From positions 29,082,385-29,146,384 of the forward strand of contig CM067075.1 in assembly GCA_033980235.1 (NCBI GenBank): a stretch of 64,000 nt of DNA, read 5' to 3'. The notes under the pieces are model-generated. The model searched no databases. It had not been told where the DNA came from and was given only the letters and a program-made list of their open reading frames with translations. Source of the DNA: Diadema setosum (Eukaryota > Echinodermata > Echinoidea > Diadematoida > Diadematidae). A program made the translations under genes and the position numbers. Shown piece by piece: positions 50,129 through 61,022 of this stretch; position 1 is the stretch's first letter, and every line of letters begins with the position of its first letter.

Positions 50129-50524
50129 GTTTGTTGAACATAATAACTTAGAGCTTCTCACATAACTGATATACACTCATATTCATGCACACACATAATG
50201 TAAAAGGCGCAAGCATGCACTGATGCAAATGGACATATAATTGCCTCTTTTCATTCATTTTTTTAAACATTGCTGCACAGGAATATCAATTATATGAACC
50301 TATTACCTACTACTCAACGAATGAGATAATCGTCTTTGTCATGACCAAAGTCCGATGTCCAGTTTATTGATGATAGCTATGATGATGATGAAAAATGCAT
50401 TGCGCATGATACTGGCATTGATGAATAAAGTAAAATTGGTTCACTATGTAATTGCAATAATGTTAGCAATATTGAGAATGCGGAATAAAGGGAAAAAATA
50501 TCATTTTTATTTCCTCTTGCACAG
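50129..50524 (+). other. Intron II of the coiled-coil gene
   Basis: 396 bp, starting GTTTGT and ending TTTCCTCTTGCACAG. AT-rich with ATGATG repeats. The apparent ATG start at 50355 and the codons after it lie in this intron. Confidence 0.8.
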
Positions 50525-51698
50525 ACACATGAATGAGGTTCAGGGCCGTGTGGAAGACCTCAAGTCGGCCATCCAGGAGGAGAAGGAGGAGCGGGATAGG
50601 CTGGAGCACGAACTCACCCTGCTCAGGGTGCAGACCGGCTTGGACCTTCTGAACAATGTCGACGCACTCGACGAAGAGGCATTCACAGATCCTTCTGCTT
50701 TGCAACCCAGAACTCGCCCCAACGGGTTGACCAGGGTTGAGAGCAAGCGTGATCGCAGCGTTGACGGTTGGATTCCAGATCTCCTGCCGCAGGGGAGAAC
50801 TTCAGGGCAACAAGGGAACGGGAAGTTGCAAGAGCCTCGGCGGGGAATCTTGAGGCAGCCGCGATCGACGAAGCCGCAAAGCTTCTCAGATGAGGAGGAG
50901 AGAGATGCTGCTCGGAGCAGACGCGCGAGGAAGGCGGCAGGAGCTGAAAGACCGACGCACTCTTGGGATGGAAAGGGAACATTTACGAGGGAGACTAGGG
51001 AATCCAGAGACAATGGTAGCAACCCTGTCTCGCACTCCAAACTAAGGCCGCAACCATCGAGGTCACTTGAGCCAAACGAGCAACCCAGAAGACCATGGCA
51101 ATCTGTGCCTTACGATACAGCGAGTGATGAGGACTACGATGATGACGTCGAGAGTGACGACGGTTATGCGACAAACAACGGTCACACGGCAAACGTGCCT
51201 CGCCATAATGATGCAGACGACGCCAGGCCGTTACAGCAGGAAAGGAATAACATGGGACGCAAGCAACCGTCAAGAGACATCAGCCAAGACAGCGATCCTC
51301 ACGGTATGACGAGAAGCGGCAGGAATGGCGCCGACAAGATCCCCCGCGAGGTCTCCAGAGAGACGCGGACTCAGCGACAGAAGAAGGCTCCAACGCGAAA
51401 TAATCCCAAGACGCTGCAACTTGAGAGCGAGAGGGACGACGAGCCCTCTCGCATGTCGAACCACCGTCAGCACCCGAGGATGTACGATCCGAAGCGAGAG
51501 AGCATCGACAGCATCGACACCAATCGGTCTCCGTCTACCAACGCCGACAATCCACGGGGACGCGAGTTCGACGGGAGGCAGACGAGGCAATCGATTAAAG
51601 CGTCGGGCCAGACAGACAGAAAGAAGCCGAGATCGCGGCAGCCCGATCTCCTCTCCCCATTCTACCAACCGACTAACTATTCGAGAAGAATCCCTTAG
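50525..51698 (+). CDS. Last coding exon of the unidentified coiled-coil gene (exon III)
   Basis: Follows a strong acceptor and supplies the third base of a codon begun in exon II (AG+A, Arg), so the frame is preserved. It starts by extending the coiled coil (HMNEVQGRVEDLKSAIQEEK onward, about residues 499-540). It then becomes a long disordered tail (about 555-888) rich in Arg, Ser, Asp, Pro and Gln with acidic (DEDYDDDVESDD) and basic stretches. It ends SRRIP and TAG at 51696-51698. The three exons total 2682 bases, 893 codons plus stop. The tail may be phosphorylated or bind microtubules or RNA, but no motif decides this. Confidence 0.88.
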
Positions 51699-53711
51699 AT
51701 GTGTCATCTCCCTACCACGCAAAGCAGCCAGACGTGTCGATAAATACGTACTTTCACAAAGAGAAAACGCGAAGCATTCATACCTGGCGTCACGTTTTGT
51801 CTTGCTTTGCTATGTTTTACGGGGTAGAAAACAATGGATGAATTAGACTAATTACAGTTCACGTGACCAGTTTTCAACTTCAAATCCGTGTGTATGATTT
51901 TAATGCACGTATAACACTAGAATGTACATGGATTTACAGTCCCCTTGAAGATAATTTCATAGCAAAATGATAATAACAAACAAAAACGCTCAAGGTAATT
52001 TGTAGATAAGTGTACAGATGGCTCTGATTCCAGTTGACATTTGACGTCTTAACTTTCAGGGCAAGAATGATAAACTGTTTTAATGTTACGTAATAAGGAT
52101 GGGGGTGAAACACAATGTACATGATTTCCATAAATTGCCATGGTGAAAATGCTATGCTCCATCAACATTTAGAGACCAGCAGTTGGTTTTACGACAATCT
52201 TCTTGAACTAAACAGCTGTTTGTGACAGATACTGCTTGGCATCGGAAACCATGTTTAAATCAAGAGATTCGAGACAGCCGATTAACACGAAGAATTGATG
52301 CATCAGAAGACGGGAGAAAAAGTTTATGAAAAATTATGAATCTTATCAAATTGTGAGAGGGGAATGAGTTGATTATGTTTCAACTCGAAGTGACCAAGCT
52401 GCTAAGTAGCACTCAAAGTAACGTAAGTTAATGCTTCATAGACCATAGATCGTTCGGCAAGTGTCAGAATGGAGAATGTTCCAAAATGTATGCAATTTTT
52501 ATCCTGTCAACTGCATCCAAATGGCATTTCCCCGATTCATAGCCCCTCCCCATTTTGTTTTTATCAAGCAAGTGTCGAAGGAGTGTTCCACTAGCAGTTG
52601 ACAAAATCAATGAAGTGCCTACATTACGTGCCTTTCCGCCATGTTTGTGATATAGGGAGATATTCATTAATTTGAAAATTGAATATAATTTCATATAGAC
52701 ATAGGTCTCTTGTTCAAGAAATATCTATGCATATATACCTCATAAATAATAGTCGTAGCTATTTGAATACGCATCAATATAATATACGCATGTTGTTTGA
52801 AACGAACGCAATTACGTTCTTTGTGATCTATTTTATAGTCAGTTTTTATAATTGCTAAAGCGATGAAGCAATCATTCAACAGATGCGATTGCACTATAAC
52901 TTTATATAATGCGTTATAACATTAAAAAGATGTTTTGAGGTTGTCAATTCATACTTGCAAAGATTTGCATATTTCTAGAAATTGCAGTTATCCACACGGA
53001 TTCAATTTTTTGCATGCCTCTATTATCATGTCAGGCAAGATTCACACAAGCTTGTAGACTGCTAGAAACAAACTCTGTCATCAGGGTATGCATAAACTTC
53101 TGGTAAAAGGCTCCACCTGTGTTTTACATCACCTGTGTTTTGAGATTTGCCATTTGCTTGTACGTTCTTTTTAACGCAAGTCTGTATTCATGTATTCATG
53201 ATCCTTGTCCTATCATAATGATGTATTGGTATGCCGCCTCATATGCCTTTCATACGACTGGCATCTGTTTCGCAGTAACAGGGCGGCAATGCTGACTAAA
53301 ATCTCGAGCAATCGTCTTGGTTGCCATGGTTAAACGATTGCGAAGGGATCATTCGTGAAATTTGAATACTCGGATAAGCCTACATGCATGACATGAGATC
53401 CCAGGGCAATATGTTTTATACAGATATGAGTTATTATGACGACCTATATATTATAGGCTATTGAAATATATTTTGTGCGCACGTCATAGTACTGTACTGA
53501 TTTATAACTGATTTATAATTCATGACCAATTTCGTGAAGTACATATCATGACTTGTATACCAGAAATGATTTTATTTGATCATCATTTATGCAGCATACT
53601 TTGCAAAGGGAAAATGCTAAGTGGTATGAGGTAGATTACGTCCTCCACAAAGCTGCACTCCATTGTGCTCCATGCGTTCGTTCAGCCATCAAAAGAACTT
53701 TTTTTTTTTTT
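51699..53711. other. 3' region of the coiled-coil gene and gene-free DNA
   Basis: The 3' UTR begins here. An ATTAAA at about 52921 is a possible poly(A) signal but is far from the stop. Nothing else is supported. A half X-box-like GTTGCCATGG occurs at 53320. Confidence 0.45.
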
Positions 53712-54153
53712 TAGAGGGATGGTATAGTTTTAGTTGAGGTGGAGCTTCGGGTTTCTAACTTTTTGGTGAAATGATGAGAAACCTCTCATGAACTGTGAGA
53801 GAGCATACAATTCAATGAGGAATCTAAAGTTCATTTGGTGAAAATTTAATTCAAAGAGGAATATAAAGTTCATTTGGGTTATAATTGGTTTTAAAAGGGC
53901 TGCCATATCAAAAAAAAAAAATAAAGAGGTCATAATATGAGGTGGGACCCACTTTTTTTAGTAGGACCACTTAGTTTTACTTCGTTTTGGGATTATCTCA
54001 GGCATTTCCAAAACAATTTTCATCAAATAAACTTTGAATCCCTCTTAGAAGTGTAATGTATGCTCTTTAATATCTCTAAGTGGTTTCTAACTATCTCGCA
54101 AACAAGTTAAAATCTGAATCCCCCATCTCAACCGAAAATATATAACACCTTTA
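53712..54153. mobile_element. MITE with imperfect inverted ends (TAGAGGGATGGTATAGTTTT)
   Basis: The left end (TAGAGGGATGGTATAGTTTT, then AGTTGAGGTGGAG) pairs with the right end read in reverse (TTAAAGGTGTTATATATTTT, then CGGTTGAGATGGGG). Internal segments such as 'aagttcatttgg' are repeated. Total about 442 bp, non-coding. Confidence 0.65.
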
Positions 54154-54527
54154 AGCCTGCAGCACGGTAGATAATACGCCGCGTCCATCGTAATTCATCG
54201 TGCATATATTGTGGATGTGCGCGCAAAACCGCCTGCAAGTTTAACGAGGTAGTATATAAATCACCATTAATACCGAGGCGTCGCAGTAACAAAAATATAA
54301 TAAGCAGGGAAAGTGTCATTCCACTGAGGGGGATACTGCTCACAATAAATTCGAACGAATCATGTTTATTCCAAGGTCAGCATTAATAAACACAATCTCA
54401 TTATAGTCATATACGTTGATCCATATATACGTAGCGTATCCAGATGTTCGTGAAATTACAGACTCCTCGATCGCCAGGCAAACAATATACATTGTAATCA
54501 TATTGCTCCTGTCGTGCACTATTTATG

Positions 54528-54725
54528 GTGTGGCTCATTGGTTAAGACCACGAACTATCAATCATGAGGTTAGTGGTTCGAGTCCCCAAGCAACAGCGAC
54601 TATGCTCCAATCATTTAAGTAAAACACTTTATCCTCATCGCCTATTATAGTCCCTTCGGAGGGGACTTTGATAAAGCACTTGGTCCCGTGGTTGTTACTC
54701 GCTTATACTCATTCACTGTCCTATT
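54528..54725 (+). repeat. tRNA-derived SINE, second family
   Basis: A-box-like TGGCTCATTGGTTAAGA and B-box GGTTCGAGTCC (about 54573-54583) at tRNA-like spacing, then a body with ACACTTTATCCTCAT and CCCTTCGGAGGGGACTTTGA. The body matches, in the opposite orientation, the partial copy at the right edge of the window. The cloverleaf is not intact. Confidence 0.7.
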
Positions 54726-54741
54726 TAACCCTAACTAGGCC

Positions 54742-54799
54742 GGGGGGGGGGGGGGGGGGGGGGGGGGGCTCCGACCCCCCCCCCCCCCCCCCCCCCCCC
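54742..54799. repeat. Poly(G) run facing a poly(C) run
   Basis: About 27 G, a six-base CTCCGA spacer, then about 25 C. The two runs are complementary, so either strand can fold into a G:C hairpin, and the G strand can also form quadruplexes. Run lengths in such sequence are prone to assembly error. Confidence 0.8.
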
Positions 54800-54998
54800 G
54801 ACATTCCGCGCGGTGTGTCGCTATCGCGAAAAGCCATCGCCGCGATGTTTCCTGATTTTTTTTTTTCTTTCAAGTCTCCCTCATCTTTTGACACCAAATT
54901 TGCGACCCGCGGGCACGCGGTTCCACAGATACGCATAATTATGTACATGCATGTCAGACAAAAATATGCTCAAAGTCGTGAATTCATGTACAATTTCA

Positions 54999-55035
54999 AT
55001 GCAAATTGTGCATACAGTCAAATTTCAATGCAAAT
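54999..55035. promoter_or_regulatory. Duplicated octamer motif ATGCAAAT
   Basis: Two perfect ATGCAAAT (POU-factor octamer) words, at 54999-55006 and 55028-55035, within a 29-bp tandem duplication (TTTCAATGCAAATTGTGCA). This may simply be a small tandem repeat. Confidence 0.3.
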
Positions 55036-55654
55036 TGTGCACACAGTCAGATTTCATAAAAGCATGATTATTTTTGGTTTTATTGATTAAAATCAATCAA
55101 TAACATATTTTCATGCTTGCAACAATGTCGCGGACAAATTTCATCAAAACAAACATCATGGGGAAAAAAAACAAGAAGTCGAAAAATTAAGCAATTCATA
55201 AGAAATTCTGAAAACAATAAAATACTTCAGATTTTTTTTTAGCACTTTTCTCTTTACTTACATTTGCTACGGACACTAGAAAGAATATTTTCACAAAAAA
55301 AAAATGCCTGTTTGGAGCTTTATTTAGTGATTTATGGCAAATACATGTAGTTCAATTTTACGCTTTCATAAAACAACACACAATGAAAGCTTTACACAAC
55401 AAAGATTCATTGACACATTTGCAGTAATACCCCTATACAAAGCAGAGAACAAAATGAACGAAAGAACATTGAAAAGGAAGCATTATAAAAAGTGTTAAGG
55501 GCTCAACAGGAAGGTTGATTGCCTTTTATGAAGTTGGGCCCTGAATGATGACAAAATAATTCATTCAGATCTACATATTGATACACGCACACACATACAC
55601 ACACATGCACACATAGGTCTACACACGCGTTACGACGTGACACATCACTTTACA
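55036..55654. other. Gene-free AT-rich DNA
   Basis: A-rich sequence. The - strand has an AATAAA (TTTATT at 55319-55324), which could end an unrecognised leftward transcript. A CACACA-rich patch precedes the DR5 array. Confidence 0.4.
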
Positions 55655-55704
55655 AGGTCAGAGCAAGGTCAGGGCAAGGTCAGAGCAAGGTCAGGGCAAG
55701 GTCA
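55655..55704 (+). promoter_or_regulatory. Five AGGTCA half-sites at DR5 spacing
   Basis: AGGTCA recurs at 55655, 55666, 55677, 55688 and 55699, each pair separated by five bases (GAGCA or GGGCA). This is the spacing of DR5 elements bound by RAR/RXR. Each half-site is also preceded by CA (CAAGGTCA), the NR5A/ERR monomer core. The 11-bp array ends in a degraded sixth unit. Confidence 0.45.
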
Positions 55705-56039
55705 GAGCAAGTTATATAAATCTCATAAATACAACTCATAATCTCTTCTTGAATTGATTTAGTGAAGTGACAGTTATAGTAGCCATGCAGGACAAATCAC
55801 ATTTCAAATTATCAAAATGAACTATGGTGAGGCCTACATTACAGAGGAAGTGTTTATCAAATCACTGTAGTTAGAAGAAAGCACACATCAATAATTAAGT
55901 ACACACTGTACTTATCATATAGAGAGTATGGATAAACAGTAAATACGACTTGCAATTTGCAGTGTCACAGTAAGACATCGAATCAAGAAAATCAGTAACT
56001 ACAAAAAAAAACTTTAAGAAAAATGGAAAATAAACATTT
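55705..56039. other. Gene-free AT-rich DNA
   Basis: Nothing recognised beyond short A runs. Confidence 0.4.
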
Positions 56040-56316
56040 TCTTCCACCTACTTACATACATTGAAGGTGATAATATCACCCTTTCTTGTGAAAGAAGAAA
56101 ACCAAGTGATCTTTTATTATGCTAGAAACATGAAAATGTGTTGAATTCTCTTCATTTTCTTCTCTATATCGATGTGCCATATTGGGATATCAAGAATAGT
56201 TGTCTCCTTTAATAATATCCAGTGGTACTGGAACTTTGAAAATTCAAAACTTTTGAATGAATTTTCCCCAAACCTCATAGATGTGGTTTCCTGCTTTTTT
56301 TCAGCATTAAGTTAAT
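56040..56316. repeat. Decayed half-copy of the family F foldback MITE
   Basis: Contains 'gaaaaccaagtgatctttta', 'gttgtctcctttaataatatcc' and 'aaaacttttgaatgaatttt', in the same order as the right half of the copies at 23899-24475 and 57612-58150. Confidence 0.6.
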
Positions 56317-57611
56317 CATTTGGTTTTAATCCCCTTTCTAAACATGTTGTCATATGAACGTGAATGCTCTCAGATACAAGTGTGTATGAGTGTGTACGTG
56401 CTCAGTGTCCGTGTTCGTGTATTCGCGAGTATATGGGTATTTGGTGTATGGGTATTTGGTGTTTGTGTATTTGCAGGCATGGCTTGAACTCATGCTCCCT
56501 GTATTCATGGGAGTGCCCGGGTGTGGTGAGAGGCGAACTTTTAAAGGGTCTTGGCGATGAATCTGCGGCATGATTGAGGCAGGCGAATCACGGTAAAGCA
56601 AAGCGTCCACGACGGCGGAGAGAACAATCCAAGGCTTGAGCAACCTCAGCATAATATGTTACTTTGTTAAAGGTTTGCGAAAGCATTATGATAGGGTATT
56701 TAATATTTAGTATTTAATAGGGTAAGATATTTCCCTTTCCTTCGATGTTGAGACAATACATGAAATGCATCTGACAAAAAGAATGGTATTCCAAGTCATC
56801 TTCCAACTTCCAAGGAGAGTACTTGATATAAACAAGAAAAAAAAAACTGTCATTTCTGTCTTTTCCATCTTTTGCATGTGAAAAAAAAAAAACAACAGCA
56901 ACAACAATAGTCATCATCATCATCATCACCACCACTATCATCATCATCATCATCATCATCATTTTCATCGTTGTCATCGTATCATCATCATCATCACCAA
57001 TATACACTGTAATAATAATAAATCCTGTCTTCTTTCCTGGGTTGTTGTCACACGATATAATCATAACATAATTATACAGATAAAATATTAATGTCCGGTC
57101 TAGCCCAAATGCACACCTCTCCATCTTCACACATTAACACACACATTTACTCTTCTCTGTTCTTTGTCCTTCACATTTTTCACGACATCAAGCATGTGAG
57201 CCCTAGCGACAGATTCATTACTCTTTATCACAAAGAGCCTTTATGATAATTTTTTTTTAATTATTATTGTTTTGACACATTGATCCCATTTCAGTACAGT
57301 GGCTGTCACCAAATTATTATTCCTGTTTTGTGTATTCCTCGTAAAGGTCGATAACATGTGAGTGAATGTATATCACTACATCCCAATTACAATCAATAAG
57401 ACATCTCCACATTTCATTTTGCATCTGCCAAATCGAGTTTAAAATTCAAGCAGGGACGACCTTCATGGATAAAATCCATTCAATATGAAACGGTTAACTG
57501 TCTGTGACAATATCATGACAGTTCTCTCCCCTCCCACCCCCCCCCCCCTCTTTATTTACCTCGACCCATTTTTGAACTTAGGCAAATGTAGAGTGTAATG
57601 CCACTATATAA
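56317..57611. other. Gene-poor region with a small GC-rich patch and (ATC)n
   Basis: The patch 56500-56650 is GC-richer. On the - strand it opens with Met 56652 and about 50 unremarkable codons before a low-complexity stretch. It could be an unrecognised exon, but no splice or domain evidence settles it. (ATC)n lies at 56911-56998 and a C run at about 57538-57548. Confidence 0.4.
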
Positions 57612-58150
57612 TTAAAGGACAATTTCACCTTCATAGACATGTGGGTTGAGTGAATGCAGCAATATTAGTAGAACACATCAGTGAGAGTTTGAGGAAAATC
57701 GGACAATCCGTTCAAAAGTTATGAATTTTTGAAGTTTCTGCTCAGTCACGGCTGGATGAGAAGACTACTATAGCTTGTGATGTCATATGAGTACAACTAT
57801 ATAAAGAAAGTATAAAGAAAATTCAAGATATTCTCACTTTTCTCACATAATGAAAGAACACTCGACTTCTCTCTTTCAGATGTCAGGGGAAATAATATTA
57901 CCCCTAACATAAGTCAGTAACATGTCGAAGAAATGTGCACTTTATTCAAAATTTTCTTTATATTGTTGTACGCATGTGACATCATACACTGTAGTAGTCT
58001 TCTCCTCCAGCAGTGATTGCACAGATACTTTAAAAATTCATAACTTTTGAACAGATTGTCGGATTTTCCCCAAACTTTCACTGACATGTTCTACTAATAT
58101 TGCTGCATTCACTCAATCCACATGTATATGAAGGTGAACTTGTCCTTTAA
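57612..58150. mobile_element. Foldback MITE, family F, reference copy
   Basis: Starts TTAAAGGACAATTTCACCTT and ends with the inverse (AAGGTGAACTTGTCCTTTAA). Pairing continues inward for about 200 bp through 'tgaatgcagcaatattagta' and 'cggacaatccgttcaaaag'. Total 539 bp. It is the best-preserved of four copies in the window and is non-coding. Confidence 0.85.
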
Positions 58151-58689
58151 AATCGACTCGGATAGATGGCATAAAAATAAACACAGTATGTTTGCTGTTG
58201 TATGGCAATCCAATGTAATATAAGTATATGCTTGAGAATTTTGGATTTTGCCTCATTACCACACAGCAGTTACATTGGTCTGAACCAATAAGAGGTGATG
58301 ATGAAAATGTTTTGCAAGTCTCTCATTGCCCTGCACAGAAAATCTCCACTAACTATCCGTCTTTTTTTCAATGAAATCACTACCAATATCTTGATACGTA
58401 GCCTAAAGTAAATGTAGATTTTTCTGTTGTAAAATCCCAGCTGAAATGACCTCTAAGTGGATAAAAGCTGCAGTTGCTGGGTTATCAATTAAAAATGAGA
58501 TTTGTACAAATTTGTGAGAGGTTGGGAAGTGATGGCATTATTCTCTCATTCATTTCGCATATGAAGGTCAAAACCAACATCCCTATTATGTCAGATCATG
58601 TCCAACTTCTAATTGCATTACCTTTCTTACATTACTCTGATATCATAAATCAGAATCCAATGTCACTCAACCAGTACCATTCTCGTCTC

Positions 58690-58783
58690 TTTAACCCGTT
58701 GAAGACTAGTCCCGAGTATACTTGGGCAGGTGTCTATGGGAAATGCGTGTTGTAGCAATATCAGTCCGTTCTCAATGGGTTAA
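58690..58783. mobile_element. 94-bp MITE with TTAACCCGTTGA ends, copy 1
   Basis: TTTAACCCGTTGAAGACTAG at the left is inverted at the right (CCGTTCTCAATGGGTTAA). The middle, 'gggcaggtgtctatgggaaa', is shared almost exactly with the copy at 63391-63485. Confidence 0.75.
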
Positions 58784-58793
58784 TCTACTCCAT

Positions 58794-59297
58794 TCATAAG
58801 TCACTTATAACATGGGATGGCTCTGACCTCCACAGAAATTCAATAGGCCTGCCACTCTCGTTGAAGTACACGGTGTAGAATTGCAAATCAATTTGATATT
58901 CATCTTGCAAATGCATTGCGAGATTGGTTTTTTCCACAGGTGATATGCACCTAACATTGTCCTTGAGGCTCTGAGTTTCACTGCAAACCAAACATGGTAC
59001 AATAGGCCAGTTCATAATTTCCCTTTGGGCATGAGCAGAAAAAGGTAATTTGTGATAACATGCATGTTGATTTTTAAATTCACTGAGATTATAAGCATCT
59101 GTAATATAATGACTATTTATGTAATCCTCATAATTAGTGCTTGTCAGTACATCCACCTGCCTGACAGCAAACAAAATGTTCATTAAAGCCTGGTATTTGG
59201 CAATACTAATCGAAAAGGTATTAAATGCATTCCAAGCAAAACAATGACATTGATACTTCCCCAGGTATAAATAGATGGGCCATTCTATTCGCCTGGT
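58794..59297 (-). CDS. Unidentified 168-codon open frame
   Basis: The frame is open from just after a TAG at 59298-59300 to a TGA at 58794-58796; the first Met is at 59183. The product contains Cys/His-spaced residues near the start (KYQCHCFAW), several aromatic residues and no low complexity. An open frame this long is unusual in AT-rich DNA, so it may be an exon or a recently decayed coding sequence such as a transposon gene. The only possible acceptor (CAATAG at the 5' edge) lacks a pyrimidine tract. I do not recognise the family. It could also be chance. Confidence 0.25.
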   Translation of the reverse strand, partial: TRRIEWPIYLYLGKYQCHCFAWNAFNTFSISIAKYQALMNILFAVRQVDVLTSTNYEDYINSHYITDAYNLSEFKNQHACYHKLPFSAHAQREIMNWPIVPCLVCSETQSLKDNVRCISPVEKTNLAMHLQDEYQIDLQFYTVYFNESGRPIEFLWRSEPSHVISDL

Positions 59298-59300
59298 CTA

Positions 59301-60611
59301 TTGCGAGTTAATTCTTTGTTTGAACATAAATTCCATAAATTTTTACATCAAGCAAGGTTATGCATCATGTCACTGTGACGCGTGAGGTGCCTAACCACCT
59401 GAAAAAAAAAAAAAAAAATTGAGAAATGTGCACATATGTTAATTATGAACTGGCTTATAAGAGTATGGAACTACCACGGCAACACCAAAGATTCTCATAA
59501 AACTCACTGGCTGTTGCTGTGGATAGTTTGAACTTTAAAACATGATGATGAAGTTTTATAAGCAACAGGTCTTCCAAGCAGGTTCATAAATCCCCAGACT
59601 TCTACTGGGAAATATTAGGAAACCTATTCATAAAATGACACAAATCATCACTGGAAACCGCCAAATAATGCAGTACAATTTTGGACGTTTTTCCAAAGAG
59701 TTGTAAACAGTAGAGGAACACATTAGAGGTAACTCTAGGCCACAATCCACCCAGTCCAATGTGGTTAAAAAGTGTGATTTCTAAATCAGCTGATTTTCAG
59801 CAAGCGGCATATTTACACTTGGAGGAACTTTGTTTGCTTTCCGTAATGGCAAAAAGTGTGGAAGCTGACACGATGCCATCATTCCGAAACTTGAGCAAAA
59901 TGGTAGACTTTATTAATCAAACTTGGTACCTGAAATGCGAGAACTTTGCACCAATAAAAAGGGAAATCATTCCAACAAGTGAGAAACAAAATTTTGACAG
60001 ATTAACGTCATTGTTCCGAGTGTGAGTGAGATGGGACTCACAGGTTAACAAGAACTTCCCAGTAAAGGACCAAGCTGTAATTTGCCCTGGTACTGACAAG
60101 TATGGGAAAGGATCCTTGTGATTGGGAGACTTCAAGACTCTTAGAATCACTCTATTGACTGCGATCTATTATCAGACTGAGAGCTCCTTATGAAATTGAA
60201 GGTTCAGCCACTCAATCTGTCAATTGCTCCAATTTGTTTGCCAACTTTGCTTCATTCAGATATAAAAAGACAAAGACACTAAAGAAAAATTCTTTAAGGA
60301 TTTAGTGAAGGCCATGGAACACTGTCACTCACTGGAGGTAATTTGTCATTATGGGTGACCTTAAAGATAGAATGTTTGTTCATGGTAAACACTGGTCTGG
60401 GTAGTACAGATAACAAGGTAGGATTTCATTAACTTGGCAACCAGAAATGAAAGAGGAAATAGAGGGGTAAAGCCGAATGCTTGTCATGATCGATTTCTCG
60501 TAATTACATAGTTTTTGTCACGACTGCTGATGGTTCAAGATTATAAAACTTTTGAAAAATGTGCCACTGTCATATTACCATTGCCAATGTGACAAAATAA
60601 ACAACAAAGCA
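59301..60611. other. Gene-free region downstream of TACO1
   Basis: A run of A at 59401-59418. The 88-codon frame at 59759-60025 (+) and the 77-codon frame at 59917-60150 (-) overlap on opposite strands and have no domain features. Confidence 0.4.
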
Positions 60612-60865
60612 TTATACTGTATATGGCAAATATTTTGTGAGGTTTTTATTTTCGCAAATTTCGCGGGCCAGCTGCTATTCATGGCTCTTTTTTTTTTGGC
60701 GAAAATATCAACTCTAATCCAGACATACATGTGACGTGCATGCCAACATTTTGCTGTCCAGTACAGTGCTCCACAATCACGAATTTTACCACTCGCAAAA
60801 TTATTGAAAAGTCCCGATTCGCAAAAAAATTATACTCCCTAAAAATATGGCGTGTACAGTTGTAT
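60612..60865. mobile_element. MITE with ACTGTATATGGCAAATATTT end
   Basis: The left end (ACTGTATATGGCAAATATTT, then TTATTTTCGCAAATTTCGCG) pairs with the inverted right end (CGATTCGCAAAAAAATTATA, then AAATATGGCGTGTACAGT). A further half-copy (CTGTATATGCCATATATTTA, then GCGAGTATTTCC) lies at 62293-62330, inside the TACO1 intron. Confidence 0.65.
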
Positions 60866-61022
60866 AAAAACTGTCATGAATTGCAAGGATGGCATCACAT
60901 TCTTGTAAAAACAAGACTTTTCTTTTTTCTATTCCGTATTACACAGAGTTATTCAAGGACACATATCAATGCACTTGTCTGACATCAACTTCAAATTCTT
61001 TGTCTCTGTGTCCATCAAGCTC

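Noticed and set aside
51270..51722. - strand 150-codon frame over exon III, and similar frames at 48729-49322 and 50540-51040
   Set aside because: Antisense shadows of the coiled-coil coding exons.
53320..53335. RFX X-box (GTTGCCATGGTTAAAC)
   Set aside because: Only the left half-site is good; the right half does not fit the consensus at an allowed spacing.
56350..56652. 100-codon - strand frame beginning MLRLLKPWIVLSAVVDALLY
   Set aside because: The start resembles a signal peptide, but the frame soon becomes a low-complexity stretch of T, Y and H and there is no splice or homology support.
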